64,000 nucleotides of DNA, taken from assembly GCF_963678635.1 (NCBI RefSeq), contig NC_087062.1:100859209-100923208 (forward strand). The letters are read 5' to 3'. Origin of the DNA: Symsagittifera roscoffensis. Lineage: Eukaryota; Xenacoelomorpha; Acoela; Convolutidae. The translations under genes and the position numbers were made by a program. The notes beneath the pieces are model-generated. The model saw only the letters and a list, made by a program, of their open reading frames with translations, was not told the DNA's origin and ran no database searches. Of the stretch, positions 12,421 to 27,207 are shown piece by piece. Position 1 is the stretch's first letter. Each line of letters opens with the position of its first letter.

Positions 12421-14299
12421 TAAAAAAACAGAGGAAAGATTGAGAATCCGAGAAATGACAAAGAACTCAACTTCCAGTAGAACGCCAAGGAACCTGAAGG
12501 AGATAAGGAAAAACAGGAGAAAGAATGAGAATCCGATAAATAAAAAAGAACTCACCTTCCAGAAAAAAACCCAAAGAACATAAAGGATACAACGATAAAT
12601 AGGAGAAAGAATGAGAATCAGAAAAATAAAAAAGAACTCAACTTCCAGGAGAATGCCAATGAAGATGAGGAAGATAAAGAAAAACTGGAGAAAGAATGAG
12701 AATCCCAGAAATGACACAGAACGCAAATTCCAGAAAAACGCCGAGGAACTTGAAGGAGACAAAGGAAAACTGGAGAAAGATTGAGAATCCGAGAAATGAC
12801 AAAGAATGCGACTCCCAGCAAAACGCCAAGGAACTTGAAGGAGACAAAGGAAAACTGGAGAAAGTTTGAGAATCCGAGAAATGACAAAAAACGCAACTTC
12901 TAGGAGAACGCAAGGAACATGAAGGTCATAAAGAAAAACAGGAGATAGACAGAAAATCCGAGAAATAACCAAGAACGCAACTTCCAGGAGAACGCCAACG
13001 AATATGAAGGAGACAAATAAAAACAGGAGACCGAACGAGACTACGAAAAATGACAAAGTTGCAAATTGCAGCAGAACGCCAAGGAACATGAAGGAGATAA
13101 AGAAACAGAAGAAAGATTGAGAATCCGAGAAATGACAAAGAACTCAACTTCCAGTAGAACGCCAAGGAACCTGAAGGAGATAAGGAAAAACAGGAGAGAG
13201 ATTGAGAATCCGAGAAATGACAAAGAACTCAAAATCCAGGAAAACGCCAAGGAACTTGAAAGAGATAATGGAAAACAGGAGAAAGAATGAGAATTCAAGA
13301 AATGACACAAAACGCAAGTTCCAGAAAAACGCCAGGAACTCGAAACAGATAAAGGAAAGCTGGAGAAAAATTGAGAATCCGAGAATTGACAAAGCATGCG
13401 ACTTTCAGCAAAACGCCAAGGAACTTGAAGGAGATAGAGAAAAACAGCAGAAAGAATGAGAATCCGAAAAATGACATAGAACTCAACTTCCAGGAGAATG
13501 CCAATGAGGATGAGGAAGATAAAGAAAAACTTGAGAAAAAATGAGAATCCAAGAAATGACACAGAAAGCCAGTTCCAGGAGAACGCTTAGGAACATGATG
13601 GAGATAAAGAAAAACAGGAGGTAGTTTGAGAGTCCGAGAAATGACAAAAAACGCAACTTCTAGGAGAACGCAAGGAACATGAAGGACATGAAGAAAAACA
13701 GGAGAAAGTTTGAGAATCCGAAAAATGACAAAAAACGCAACTTCCAGGAGAACGCAAGGAACATGAAGGAGATAAAAAACAGAAGAAAGATTGAGAATCC
13801 GAGAAATGACAAAGAACTCAACTTCCAGGAGAATGCCAATGAGGATGAGGAAGATAAAGAAAAACTTGAGAAAAAATGAGAATCCAAGAAATGACACAGA
13901 AAGCCAGTTCCAGGAAAACGCCGAGGAATTTGAAGGAGACAAAGGAAAACTGGAGAAAGATTGAGAATCCGAGAAATGACAAAAAACGCAACTTCCAGGA
14001 GAACGCAAGGAACCTGATGGAGATAAGGAAAAACAGGAGAAAGATTGAGAATCCGATAAATAAAAAAGAACTCAACTTCCAGGAGAATGCCAATGAGGAT
14101 GAGGAAGATAAAGAAAAACTGGAGAAAAAAATGAGAATCCAAGAAATGACACAGAAAGCCAGTTCCAGGAAAACGCCGAGGAATTTGAAGGAGACAAAGG
14201 AAAACTGGAGAAAGATTGAGAATCCGAGAAATGACAAAGAATGCGACTTCCAGCAAAACGCCAAGGAAATTGAAGGTGATAAAGAAAAACAGGAGAAAG

Positions 14300-17200
14300 A
14301 ATGAGAATCCGTTGAATAAAAAAGAACTCAACTTCTAGAAAAAACCCAAAGAACAGAAAGGATACAACGAAAAATAGGACAAAAAATGAGAATCAGAAAA
14401 AAAAAGAACCCAACTTCCAGGAGAATGCCAATGAACATGTGGGAGATAAATAAAAACTGGAGAGCGACTGGGAAACCGAGAAAGGACAAAGAACTCAAAT
14501 TCCAGGAAAACGCCAAGGAACATGAAGCAGATAAAGAAAAACAGCAGAGCGAATGAGAATCCGAAAAATGACATAGAACGCAACTTCCAGGAGAACGCTT
14601 AGGAACATGATGGAGATAAAGAAAAACAGGAGGTAGAAAAAAAAATCCGAGAAATAACCAAAAACGCAACTTCCAGAAAAACGCCAATGAAAATGAAGGA
14701 GATAAAGAAAAACAGGAGAGCGAATGAGAATGCAGACATTGACATAGAACGCAAATTACAGGAGAACGCATAGGAACGTGAAGGAGATAAAGAAAAACAG
14801 GAGAAAGTTTGAGAATCCGAAAAATGACAAAAAACGCAACTTCCAGGAGAACGCAAGGAACATGAAGTAGATAAAAAAACAGAAGAAAGATTGAGCATCC
14901 GAGAAATGATAAAGAACGCAACTTCCAGGAAAACGCCAAGGAACATGAAGGAGATAGAGCAAAACAGGAGAGCGATTGAGCATCCGAGAAATGATAAAGA
15001 ACGCAACTTCCAGGATAACGGCAAGGAATTTGAAGGAGATAAAAAAATAGGAGAAGAATGAGAATCCGAGAAATGACAAAGAACTCAACTTCTAGGAGAA
15101 CGCCAAGGAAATTCAAGGTGATGAAGAAAAACAGGAGAAAGAATGAGAATCCGTTGAATAACAAAGAACTCAACTTCTAGAAAAAACCCAAAGAACAGAA
15201 AGGATACAACGAAAAATAGGACAAAAAATGAGAATCAGACAAAAAAAGAACCCAACTTCCAGGAGAATGCCAATGAACATGTGGGAGATAAATAAAAACT
15301 AACTGGAGAGCGACTGGGAAACCGAGAAAGGACAAAGAACGCAAATTCCAGGAAAACGCCAAGGAACATGAAGCAGATAAAGAAAAACAGGAGAGCGAAT
15401 GAGAATCCGAAAAATGACATAGAACGCAACTTCCAGGAGAACGCTTAGGAACATGATGGAGATAAAGAAAAACAGGAGGTAGAAAAAAAAATCCGAGAAA
15501 TAACCAAAAACGCAACTTCCAGAAAAACGCCAACGAATATGAAGGAGATAAAGAAAAACAGGAGAGCGAATGAGAATGCGGACGATGACATAGAACGCAA
15601 ATTACAGGAGAACGCATATGAACATGAAGGAGATAAAGAAAAACAGGAGAAAGTTTGAGAATCCGAAAAATGACAAAAAACGCAACTTCCAGGAGAACGC
15701 AAGGAACATGAAGTAGATAAAAAAACAGAAGAAAGATTGCGCATCCGAGAAATGATAAAGAACGCAACTTCCAGGAGAATGCCAATGAACATGTGGGAGA
15801 TAAATAAAAACTGGAGAGCGACTGGGAAACCGAGAAAGGACAAAGAACGCAAATTCCAGGAAAACGCCAAGGAACATGAAGCAGATAAAGAAAAACAGGG
15901 GAGCGAATGAGAATCCGAAAAATGACATAGAACGCAACTTCCAGGAGAACGCTTAGGAACATGATGGAGATAAAGAAAAACAGGAGGTAGAAAAAAAAAA
16001 TCCGAGAAATAACCAAAAACGCAACTTCCAGAAAAACGCCAACGAATATGAAGGAGATAAAGAAAAACAGGAGAGCGAATGAGAATGCGGACAATGACAT
16101 AAAACGCAAATTACAGGAGAACGCATAGGAACATGAAGGTGATAAAGAAAAACAGGAGAAAGTGTGAGAATCCGAAAAATGACAAAAAACGCAACTTCCA
16201 GGAGAACGCAAGGAACATGAAGTAGATAAAAAAAACAGAAGAAAGATTGAGCATCCGAGAAATGATAAAGAACGCAACTTCCAGGAAAACGCCAAGGAAC
16301 ATGAAGGAGATAGAGCAAAACAGGAGAGCGATTGAGCATCCGAGAAATGATAAAGAACGCAACTTCCAGGGTAACGGCAAGGAATTTGAAGGAGATAAAA
16401 AAATAGGAGAAGAATGAGAATCCGAGAAATGACAAAGAACTCAACTTCTAGGAGAACGCCAAGGAAATTGAAGGTGATAAAGAAAAACAAGAGAAAGAAT
16501 GAGAATCCGTTGAATAACAAAGAACTCAACTTCTAGAAAAAACCCAAAGAACAGAAAGGATACAACGAAAAATAGGACAAAAATTGAGAATCAGAAAAAA
16601 AAAGAACCCAACTTCCAGGAGAATGCCAAGGAACATGAAGCAGATAAAGAAAAACAGGAGAGCGAATGAGAATCCGAAAAATTACATAGAACGCAACTTC
16701 CAGGAGAACGCTTAGGAACATGATGGAGATAAAGAAAAACAGGAGGTAGAAAAAAAAATCCGAGAAATAACCAAAAACGCAACTTCCAGAAAAACGCCAA
16801 CGAATATGAAGGAGATAAAGAAAAACAGGAGAGCGAATGAGAATGCGGACAATGACATAGAACGCAAATTACAGGAGAACGCATAGGAACATGAAGGAGA
16901 TAAAGAAAAACAGGAGAAAGTTTGAGAATCCGAAAAATGACAAAAAACGCAACTTCCAGGAGAACGCAAGGAACATGAAGTAGATAAAAAAAACAGAAGA
17001 AAGATTGAGCATCCGACAAATGATAAAGAACGCAACTTCCAGGAAAACGCCAAGGAACATGAAGGAGATAGAGCAAAACAGGAGAGCGATTGAGCATCCG
17101 AGAAATGATAAAGAACGCAACTTCCAGGATAACGGCAAGGAATTTGAAGGAGATAAAAAAATAGGAGAAGAATGAGAATCCGAGAAATGACAAAGAACTC

Positions 17201-20200
17201 AACTTCTAGGAGAACGCCAAGGAAATTTGAGGTGATAAAGAAAAACAGGAGAAAGAATGAGAATCCGTTGAATAACAAAGAACTCAACTTCTAGAAAAAA
17301 CCCAAAGAACAGAAAGTATACAACGAAAAATAGGACAAAAAATGAGAATCAGAAAAAAAGAACCCAACTTCCAGGAGAATACCAATGAACATGTGGGAGA
17401 TAAATAAAAACTGGAGAGCGATTGGGAAACCGAGAAAGGACAAAGAACGCAAATTCCAGGAAAACGCCAAGGAACATGAAGCAGATAAAGAAAAACAGTA
17501 GAGCGAATGAGAATCCGAAAAATGACATAGAACGCAACTTCCAGGAGAACGCTTAGGAACATGATGGAGATAAAGAAAAAAAGGAGAAAGTTTGAGAATC
17601 CAAAAAATGACAAAAAACGCAACTTCCAGGAGAACGCAAGGAACATGAAGTAGATAAAAAAAACAGAAGAAAGATTGAGCATCCGAGAAATGATAAAGAA
17701 CGCAACTTCCAGGAAAACGCCAAGGAACATGAAGGAGATAGAGCAAAACAGGAGAGCGATTGAGCATCCGAGAAATGAAAAAGAACGCAACTTCCAGGAT
17801 AATGGCAAGGAATTTGAAGCAGATAAAAAAATAGGAGAAGAATGAGAATCCGAGAAATGACAAAGAACTCAACTTCTAGGAGAACGCCAAGGAAATTTAA
17901 GGTGATAAAGAAAAACAGGAGAAAGAATGAGAATCCGTTGAATAACAAAGAACTCAACTTCTAGAAAAAACCCAAAGAACAGAAAGGGTACAACGAAAAA
18001 TAGGACAAAAAATGAGAATCAGAAAAAAAAGAACCCAACTTCCAGGAGAATGCCAATGAACATGTGGGAGATAAATAAAAACTGGAGAGCGACTGGGAAA
18101 CCGAGAAAGGACAAAGAACGCAAATTCCAGGAAAACGCCAAGGAACATGAAGCAGATAAAGAAAAACAGGAGAGCGAATGAGAATCCGAAAAATGACATA
18201 GAACGCAACTTCCAGGAGAACGCTTAGGAACATGATGGAGATAAAGAAAAACAGGAGGTAGAAAAAAAAATCCGAGAAATAACCAAAAACGCAACTTCCA
18301 GAAAAACGCCAACGAATATGAAGGAGTAAAGAAAAACAGGAGAGCGAATGAGAATGCGGACAATGACATAGAACGCAAACTACAGGAGAACGCATAGGAA
18401 CATGAAGGAGATAAAGAAAACAGGAGAAAGTTTGAGAATCCGAAAAATGACAAAAAACGCAACTTCCAGGAGAACGCAAAGAACATCAAGTAGATAAAAA
18501 ACAGAAGAAAGATTGAGCATCCGAGAAATGATAAAGAACGCAACTTCCAGGAAAACGCTAAGGAACATGAAGGAGATAGAGCAAAACAGGAGAGCGATTG
18601 AGCATCCGAGAAATGATAAAGAACGCAACTTCCAGGATAACGGCAAGGAATTTGAAGGAGATAAAAAAAATAGGAGAAGAATGAGAATCCGAGAAATGAC
18701 AAAGAATTCAACTTCTAGGAGAACGCCGAGGCAATTGAAGGTGATAAAGAAAAACAGGAGAAAGAATGAGAATCCGTTGAATAACAAAGAACTCAACTTC
18801 TAGAAAAAACCCAAAGAACAGAAAGGATACAACGAAAAATAGGACAAAAAATGAGAATCAGAAAAAAAAGAACCCAACTTCCAGGAGAATGCCATTGAAC
18901 ATGTGGGAGATAAATAAAAACTGGAGAGCGACTGGGAAACCGAGAAAGGACAAAGAACGCAAATTCCAGGAAAACGCCAAGGAACATGAAGCAGATAAAG
19001 AAAAACAGGAGAGCGAATGAGAATCCGAAAAATGACATAGAACGCAACTTCCAGGAGAACGCCTAGGAACATGATGGAGATAAAGAAAAACAGGAGGTAG
19101 AAAAAAAATCCGAGAAATAACCAAAAACGCAACTTCCAGAAAAACGCCAACGAATATGAAGGAGATAAAGAAAAACAGGAGAGCGAATGAGAATGCGGAC
19201 AATGACATAGAACGCAAATTACAGGAGAACGCATGAAGGAGATAAAGAAAAAAAGGAGAAAGTTTGAGAATCCGAAAAATGACAAAAAACGCAACTTCCA
19301 GGAGAACGCAAGGAACATGAAGTAGATAAAAAAACAGAAGAAAGATTGAGCATCCGAGAATTGATAAAGAACGCAACTTCCAGGAAAACGCCAAGGAACA
19401 TGAAGGAGATAGAGCAAAACAGGAGAGCGATTGAGCATCCGAGAAATGATAAAGAACGCAACTTCCAGGATAACGGCAAGGAATTTGAAAGAGATAAAAA
19501 AATAGGAGAAGAATGAGAATTCGAGAAATGACAAAGAACTCAACTTCTAGGAGAACGCCAAGGAAATTGAAGGTGATAAAGAAAAACAGGAGAAAGAATG
19601 AGAATCTTTTGAATAACAAAGAACTCAACTTCTAGAAAAAACCCAAAGAACAGAAAGGATACAACGAAAAATAGGACAAAAATTGAGAATCAGAAAAAAA
19701 AAGAACCCAACTTCCAGGAGAATGCCAATGAACATGTGGGAGATAAATAAAAACTGGAGTGCGACTGGGAAACCGAGAAAGGACAAAGAACGCAAATTCC
19801 AGGAAAACGCCAAGGAACATGAAGCAGATAAAGAAAAACAGGAGAGCGAATGAGAATCCGAAAAATGACATAGAACGCAACTTCCAGGAGAACGCTTAGG
19901 AACATGATGGAGATAAAGAAAAACAGGAGGTAGAAAAAAAAATCCGAGAAATAACCAAAAACGCAACTTCCAGAAAAACGCCAACGAAAATGAAGGAGAT
20001 AAAGAAAAACAGGAGAGCGAATGAGAATGCAGACAATGACATAGAACGCAAATTACAGGAGAACGCATAGGAACGTGAAGGAGATAAAGAAAAACAGGAG
20101 AAAGTTTGAGAATCCGAAAAATGACAAAAAACGCAACTTCCAGGAGAACGCCAAGGAAATTGAAGGTGATAAACAAAAACAGGAGAAAGAATGAGAATCT

Positions 20201-23200
20201 TTTGAATAACAAAGAACTCAACTTCTAGAAAAAACCCAAAGAACAGAAAGGATACAACGAAAAATAGGACAAAAAATGAGAATCAGAAAAAAAAGAACCC
20301 AACTTCCAGGAGAATGCCAATGAACATGTGGGAGATAAATAAAAACTGGAGTGCGACTGGGAAACCGAGAAAGGACAAAGAACGCAAATTCCAGGAAAAC
20401 GCCAAGGAACATGAAGCAGATAAAGAAAAACAGGAGAGCGAATGAGAATCCGAAAAATGACATAGAACGCAACTTCCAGGAGAACGCTTAGGAACATGAT
20501 GGAGATAAAGAAAAACAGGAGGTAGAAAAAAAAATCCGAGAAATAACCAAAAACGCAACTTCCAGAAAAACGCCAACGAAAATGAAGGAGATAAAGAAAA
20601 ACAGGAGAGCGAATGAGAATGCAGACAATGACATAGAACGCAAATTACAGGAGAATGCATAGGAACGTGAAGTAGATAAAAAACAGAAGAAAGATTGAGC
20701 ATCCGAGAAATTATAAAGAACGCAACTTCCAGGAAAACGCCAAGGAACATGAAGGAGATAGAGCAAAACAGGAGAGCGATTGAGCATCCGAGAAATGATA
20801 AAGAACTCAACTTCCAGGATAACGGCAAGGAATTTGAAGGAGATAAAAAAATAGGAGAAGAATGAGAATCCGAGAAATGACAAAGAACTCAACTTCTAGG
20901 AGAACGCCAAGGAAATTGAAGGTGATAAAGAAAAACAGGAGAAAGAATGAGAATCCGTTGAAAAACAAAGAACTCAACTTCTAGAAAAAACCCAAAGAAC
21001 AGAAAGGATACAACGAAAAATAGGACAAAAAATGAGAATCAGAAAAAAAAAGAACCCAACTTCCAGGAGAATGCCAATGAACATGTGGGAGATAAATAAA
21101 AACTGGAGAGCGACTGGGAAACCGAGAAAGGACAAAGAACGCAAATTCCAGGAAAACGCCAAGGAACATGAAGCAGATAAAGAAAAACAGGAGAGCGAAT
21201 GAGAATCCGAAAAATGACATAGAACGCAACTTCCAGGAGAACGCTTAGGAACATGATGGAGATAAAGAAAAACAGGAGGTAGAAAAAAAAATCCGAGAAA
21301 TAACCAAAAACGCAACTTCCAGAAAAACGCCAACGAATATGAAGGAGATAAAGAAAAACAGGAGAGCGAATGAGAATGCGGACAATGACATAGAACGCAA
21401 ATTACAGGAGAACGCATAGGAACATGAAGGAGGTAAAGAAAAACAGGAGAAAGTTTGCGAATCCGAAAAAATGACAAAAAAACTTCCAGGAGAACGCAAG
21501 GAACATGAAGTAGATAAAAAAACAGAAGAAAGATTGAGAATCCGAGAAATGACAAAGAACTCAACTTCCAGGAGAATGCCAATGAGTATGAGGAAGATAA
21601 AGAAAAACTGGAGAAAAAATGAGAATCCAAGAAATGACACAGAAAGCCAGTTCCAGGAAACGCCGAGGAATTTGAAGGAGACAAAGGAAAACTGGAGAAA
21701 GATTGAGAATCCGAGAAATGACAAAGAGTGCGACTTCCAGCAAAACGCCAAGGAAATTGAAGGTGATAAAGAAAAACAGGAGAAAGAATGAGAATCCGTT
21801 AAATAACAAAGAACTCAACTTCCAGAAAAAACCCAAAGAACAGAAAGGATACAACGAAAAATAGGAGAAAAAATGAGAATCAGAAAAAAAAGAACCCAAC
21901 TTCCAGGAGAATGCCAATGAACATGTGGGAGATAAATAAAAACTGGAGAGCGACTGGGAATCCGAGAAAGGACAAAGAACGCAAATTCCAGGAAAACGTC
22001 AAGGAACATGAAGCAGATAAAGAAAAACATGAGAGCGAATGAGAATCCGAGGAAGGATAAAGAACTGAACTTCCAGCAAAATGTCAAAGAACTTGACGGA
22101 AACAAATGAAAACTGGAGAAATATTGAGAATCTGAAAAATGACAAAGAATGCGACTTCCAGCAAAACGCCAAGGAACTTGAAGGAGGTAGAGAAAAACAG
22201 GAGAAAGAATAAGAATCCGAAAAATGACATAGAACGCAACTTCCAGGAGAACGCTTAGGAACATGATGGAGATAAAGAAAAACAGGAGGTAGAAAAAAAA
22301 ATCCGAGAAATAACCAAAAACGCAACTTCCAGAAAAACGCCAACGAAAATGAAGGAGATAAAGAAAAACAGGAGAGCGAATGAGAATGCAGACAATGACA
22401 TAGAACGCAAATTACAGGAGAACGCATAGAAACGTGAAGGAGATAAAGAAAAACAGGAGAAAGTTTGAGAATCCGAAAAATGACAAAAAACGCAACTTCC
22501 AGGAGAACGCAAGGAACATGAAGTAGATAAAAAAACAGAAGAAAGATTGAGCATCCGAGAAATTATAAAGAACGCAACTTCCAGGAAAACGCCAAGGAAC
22601 ATGAAGGAGATATAGCAAAACAGGAGAGCGATTGAGCATCCGAGAAATGATAAAGAACTCAACTTCCAGGATAACGGCAAGGAATTTGAAGGAGATAAAA
22701 AAATAGGAGAAGAATGAGAATCCGAGAAATGACAAAGAACTCAACTTCTAGGAGAACGCCAAGGAAATTGAAGGTGATAAAGAAAAACAGGAGAAAGAAT
22801 GAGAATCCGTTGAAAAACAAAGAACTCAACTTCTAGAAAAAACCCAAAGAACAGAAAGGATACAACGAAAAATAGGACAAAAAATGAGAATCAGAAAAAA
22901 AAAGAACCCAACTTCCAGGAGAATGCCAATGAACATGTGGGAGATAAATAAAAACTGGAGAGCGACTGGGAAACCGAGAAAGGACAAAGAACGCAAATTC
23001 CAGGAAAACGCCAAGGAACATGAAGCAGATAAAGAAAAACAGGAGAGCGAATGAGAATCCGAAAAATGACATAGAACGCAACTTCCAGGAGAACGCTTAG
23101 GAACATGATGGAGATAAAGAAAAACAGGAGGTAGAAAAAAAAATCCGAGAAATAACCAAAAACGCAACTTCCAGAAAAACGCCAACGAATATGAAGGAGA

Positions 23201-25400
23201 TAAAGAAAAACAGGAGAGCGAATGAGAATGCGGACAATGACATAGAACGCAAATTACAGGAGAACGCATAGGAACATGAAGGAGGTAAAGAAAAACAGGA
23301 GAAAGTTTGCGAATCCGAAAAATGACAAAAAACTTCCAGGAGAACGCAAGGAACATGAAGTAGATAAAAAAACAGAAGAAAGATTGAGAATCCGAGAAAT
23401 GACAAAGAACTCAACTTCCAGGAGAATGCCAATGAGTATGAGGAAGATAAAGAAAAACTGGAGAAAAAATGAGAATCCAAGAAATGACACAGAAAGCCAG
23501 TTCCAGGAAACGCCGAGGAATTTGAAGGAGACAAAGGAAAACTGGAGAAAGATTGAGAATCCGAGAAATGACAAAGAGTGCGACTTCCAGCAAAACGCCA
23601 AGGAAATTGAAGGTGATAAAGAAAAACAGGAGAAAGAATGAGAATCCGTTGAATACCAAAGAACTCAACTTCTAGAAAAAACCCAAAAAACAGAAAGGAT
23701 ACAACGAAAAATAGGACAAAAAATGAGAATCAGAAAAAAAAGAACCCAACTTCCAGGAGAATGCCAATGAACATGTGGGAGATAAATAAAAACTGGACAG
23801 CGACTGGGAAACCGAGAAAGGACAAAGAACTCAAATTCCAGGAAAACGCCAAGGAACATGAAGCAGATAAAGAAAAACAGGAGAGCGAATGAGAATCCGA
23901 AAAATGACATAGAACGCAACTTCCAGGAGAACGCTTAGGAACATGATGGAGATAAAGAAAAACAGGAGGTAGTTTGAGAATCCGAGAAAAGACAAAAAAC
24001 GCAACTTCTAGGAGAACGCAAGGAACATGAAGGACATGAAGAAAAACAGGAGATAGAAAAAAAATCCGAGAAATAACCAAAAACGCAACTTCCAGAAAAA
24101 CGCCAAGGAATATGAAGGAGATAAAGAAAAACAGGAGAGCGAATGAGAATGCGGACAATGACATAGAACGCAAATTACAGGAGAACGCATAGGAACATGA
24201 AGGAGATAAAGAAAAACAGGAGAAAGTTTGAGAATCCGAAAAATGACAAAAAAACGCAACTTCCAGGAGAACGCAAGGAACCTGATGGAGATAAGGAAAA
24301 ACAGGAGAAAGATTGAGAATCCGATAAATAAAAAAGAACTCAACTTCCAGGAGAATGCCAATGAGGATGAGGAAGATAAAGAAAAGCTGGAGAAAAAATG
24401 AGAATCCAAGAAATGACACAGAAAGCCAGTTCCAGGAAAACGCCGAGGAATTTGAAGGAGACAAAGGAAAACTGGAGAAAGATTGAGAATCCGAGAAATG
24501 ACAAAAAATGCGACTTCCAGAAAAACGCCAAGGAAATTGAAGGTGATAAAGAAAAACAGGAGAAAGAATGAGAATCCGTTAAATAACAAAGAACTCAACT
24601 TCTAGAAAAAACCCAAAGAACAGAAAGGATACAACGAAAAATAGGACAAAAAATGAGAATCAGAAAAAAAAAGAACCCAACTTCCAGGAGAATGCCAATG
24701 AACATGTGGGAGATAAATAAAAACTGGAGAGCGACTGGGAAACCGAGAAAGGACAAAGAACGCAAATTCCAGGAAAACGCCAAGGAACATGAAGCAGATA
24801 AAGAAAAACAGGAGAGCGAATGAGAATCCGAGGAAGGACAAAGAACTGAACTTCCAGCAAAACGCCAAAGAACTTGACGGAAACAAATGAGAACTGGAGA
24901 AATATTGAGTATCTGAAAATTGACAAAGAATGCGACTTCCAGGAGAACGGGAGGAACATGAAGGAGATAAAAAACAGAAGAAAGATTGAGAATCCGAGAA
25001 ATGACAATGAACTCACCTTCCAGTAGAACGCCAAGGAACCTGATGGAGATAAGGAAAAACTGGAGAATGAATGAGAATCCGATAAATAAAAAAGAACTCA
25101 ACTTCCAGGAGAATGCCAATGAAGATGAGGAAGATAAAGAAAAACTGGATTAAAAAATGAGAATCCAAGAAATGACACAGAAAGCAGGTTCCAGGAAAAC
25201 GCCGAGGAATTTGAAGGAGACGAAGGAAAACTGGAGAAAGATTGAGAATCCGAGAAATGACAAAGAATGCTACTTCCAGCAAAACGCCAAGGAAATTGAA
25301 GGAGATAAAGAAAAACAGGAGAAAGAATGAGAATCCGTTAAATAACAAAGAACTCAACTTCCAGAAAAAACCCAAAGAACAGAAAGGATACAACGAAAAA
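14300..25400. repeat. Higher-order repeat domain of the minisatellite
   Basis: A distinctive monomer, with TTCTAGAAAAAACCCAAAGA (TTCCAG in two copies), recurs at 14,333; 15,175; 16,531; 17,289; 17,959; 18,798; 19,630; 20,223; 20,979; 21,820; 22,831; 23,670; 24,600 and 25,359. The spacings (842, 1356, 758, 670, 839, 832, 593, 756, 841, 1011, 839, 930, 759) are all close to whole multiples of 84 bp (7-16 monomers, ten being commonest). That is the signature of multi-monomer units spread by unequal exchange. Neighbouring monomers follow the marker in a nearly fixed order, including one with GAACATGTGGGAGATAAATA. Confidence 0.85.
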
Positions 25401-27207
25401 TAGGAGAAAAAATGAGAATCAGAAAAAAAAGAACCCAACTTCCAGGAGAATGCCAATGAACATGTGGGAGATAAATAAAAACTGGAGAGCGACTGGGAAT
25501 CCGAGAAAGGACAAAGAACGCAAATTCCAGGAAAACGTCAAGGAACATGAAGCAGATAAAGAAAAATAGGAGAAAGAATGAGAATCCGAGGAAGGAGAAA
25601 GAACTGAACTTCCAGCAAAATGCCAAAGAACTTGACGGAGACAAATGGAAACTGGAGAAATATTGAGAATCTGAAAAATGACAAAGAATGCGACTTCCAG
25701 CAAAACGCCAAGGAACTTGAAGGAGGTAGAGAAAAACAGGAGAAAGAATAAGAATCCGAAAAATGACATAGAACGCAACTTCCAGGAGAACGCTTAGGAA
25801 CATGAAGGAGATAAATAAAAACTGGAGAGCGACTGGGAATCCGAGAAAGGACAAAGAACACAAATTCCAGGAAAACGCCAAGGAACATGAAGCAGATAAA
25901 GAAAAACATGAGAGCGAATGAGAATCCGAGGAAGGATAAAGAGCTGAACTTCCAGCAAAATGTCAAAGAACTTGACGGAAACAAATGAAAACTGGAGAAA
26001 TATTGAGAATCTGAAAAATGACAAAGAATGCGACTTCCAGCAAAACGCCAAGGAACTTGAAGGAGGTAGAGAAAAACAGGAGAAAGAATAAGAATCCGAA
26101 AAATGACATAGAACGCAACTTCCAGGAGAACGCTTAGGAACATGAAGGAGATAAAGAAAAACAGGATAAATTTTGAAAATCCGAGAAATGACAAAATTGA
26201 CGGAGACAAATGAAAACTGGAGAAATATTGAGAATCTGAAAAACGACAAAGAATGCGACTTCCAGCAAAACGCCAAGGAACTTGAAGGAGGTAGAGAAAA
26301 ACAGGAGATAGAATGAGAATCCGAAAAATGACATAGAACGCAACTTCTAGGAGAACGCAAGGAACATGAAGGACATAAAGAAAAACAGGAGATAGAAAGA
26401 AAATCCGAGAAAAAACCAAGAACGCAACTTCCAGGAGAACGCCAACGAACATGAAGGATACAAATAAAAACAGGAGACCGAACGAGAATCCGAAAAGTGA
26501 AAAAAAAATGCAACTCAACGAAGAACGCCAAGGGACATGAAGGAGATAAAGAAAAATAGGAGAGCGAATGAGAATCCGAGAAACGACAAAGAACTGAACT
26601 TTCAGCAAAGCGCCAAGGAATTCGAACAAGATAAAGAAAAACAGTAGAAAGAATGAGAATCAGAGAAGTGACAAAGAACGCAACTTCCAGGATAACTCCA
26701 AGGAACTTGAAGGAGATGAAAAAACAGAAGAAAGATTGAGAGTCCGATAAATGACAAAGAACTGAACTTTCAGCAAAACGCCAAGGAAATTGAAAGAGAT
26801 AAAGGAAAACAGGAGAAAGAATGAGAATCCAAGAAATTACACAGAACGAAAACGCCGAGGAACTTGACGGAGACAAATGAAAACTGGAGAAATATTGAAA
26901 ATCTGAAAAATGACAAAGAATGCGACTTCCAGCAAAACGCCAAGGAACTTGAAGGAGGTAGAGAAAAACAGGAGAAAGAATGAGAATCCGAAAAATGACA
27001 TAGAACGCAACTCACAGGAGAACGCTTAGGAACATGAAGGAGATAAAGAAAAACCAGAGGAAGTTTGAGAATCCGAGAAATGACAAAAAACGCAACTTCT
27101 AGGAGAACGCAAGGAGCATGAAGGACAAAAAGAAAAACAGGAGACAGAAAGAAAATCCGAGAAATAACCAATAACGCAATTTCCAGGATAACGCCAACGA
27201 ATATGAA

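Noticed and set aside
10906-13089. 727-codon open frame on the minus strand, and many other long frames within 1-7.5 and 10.9-31.6 kb
   Set aside because: The strand is pyrimidine-rich, so stop codons are rare in all frames. Frames overlap each other freely and follow the repeat monomer, with no independent coding signal.
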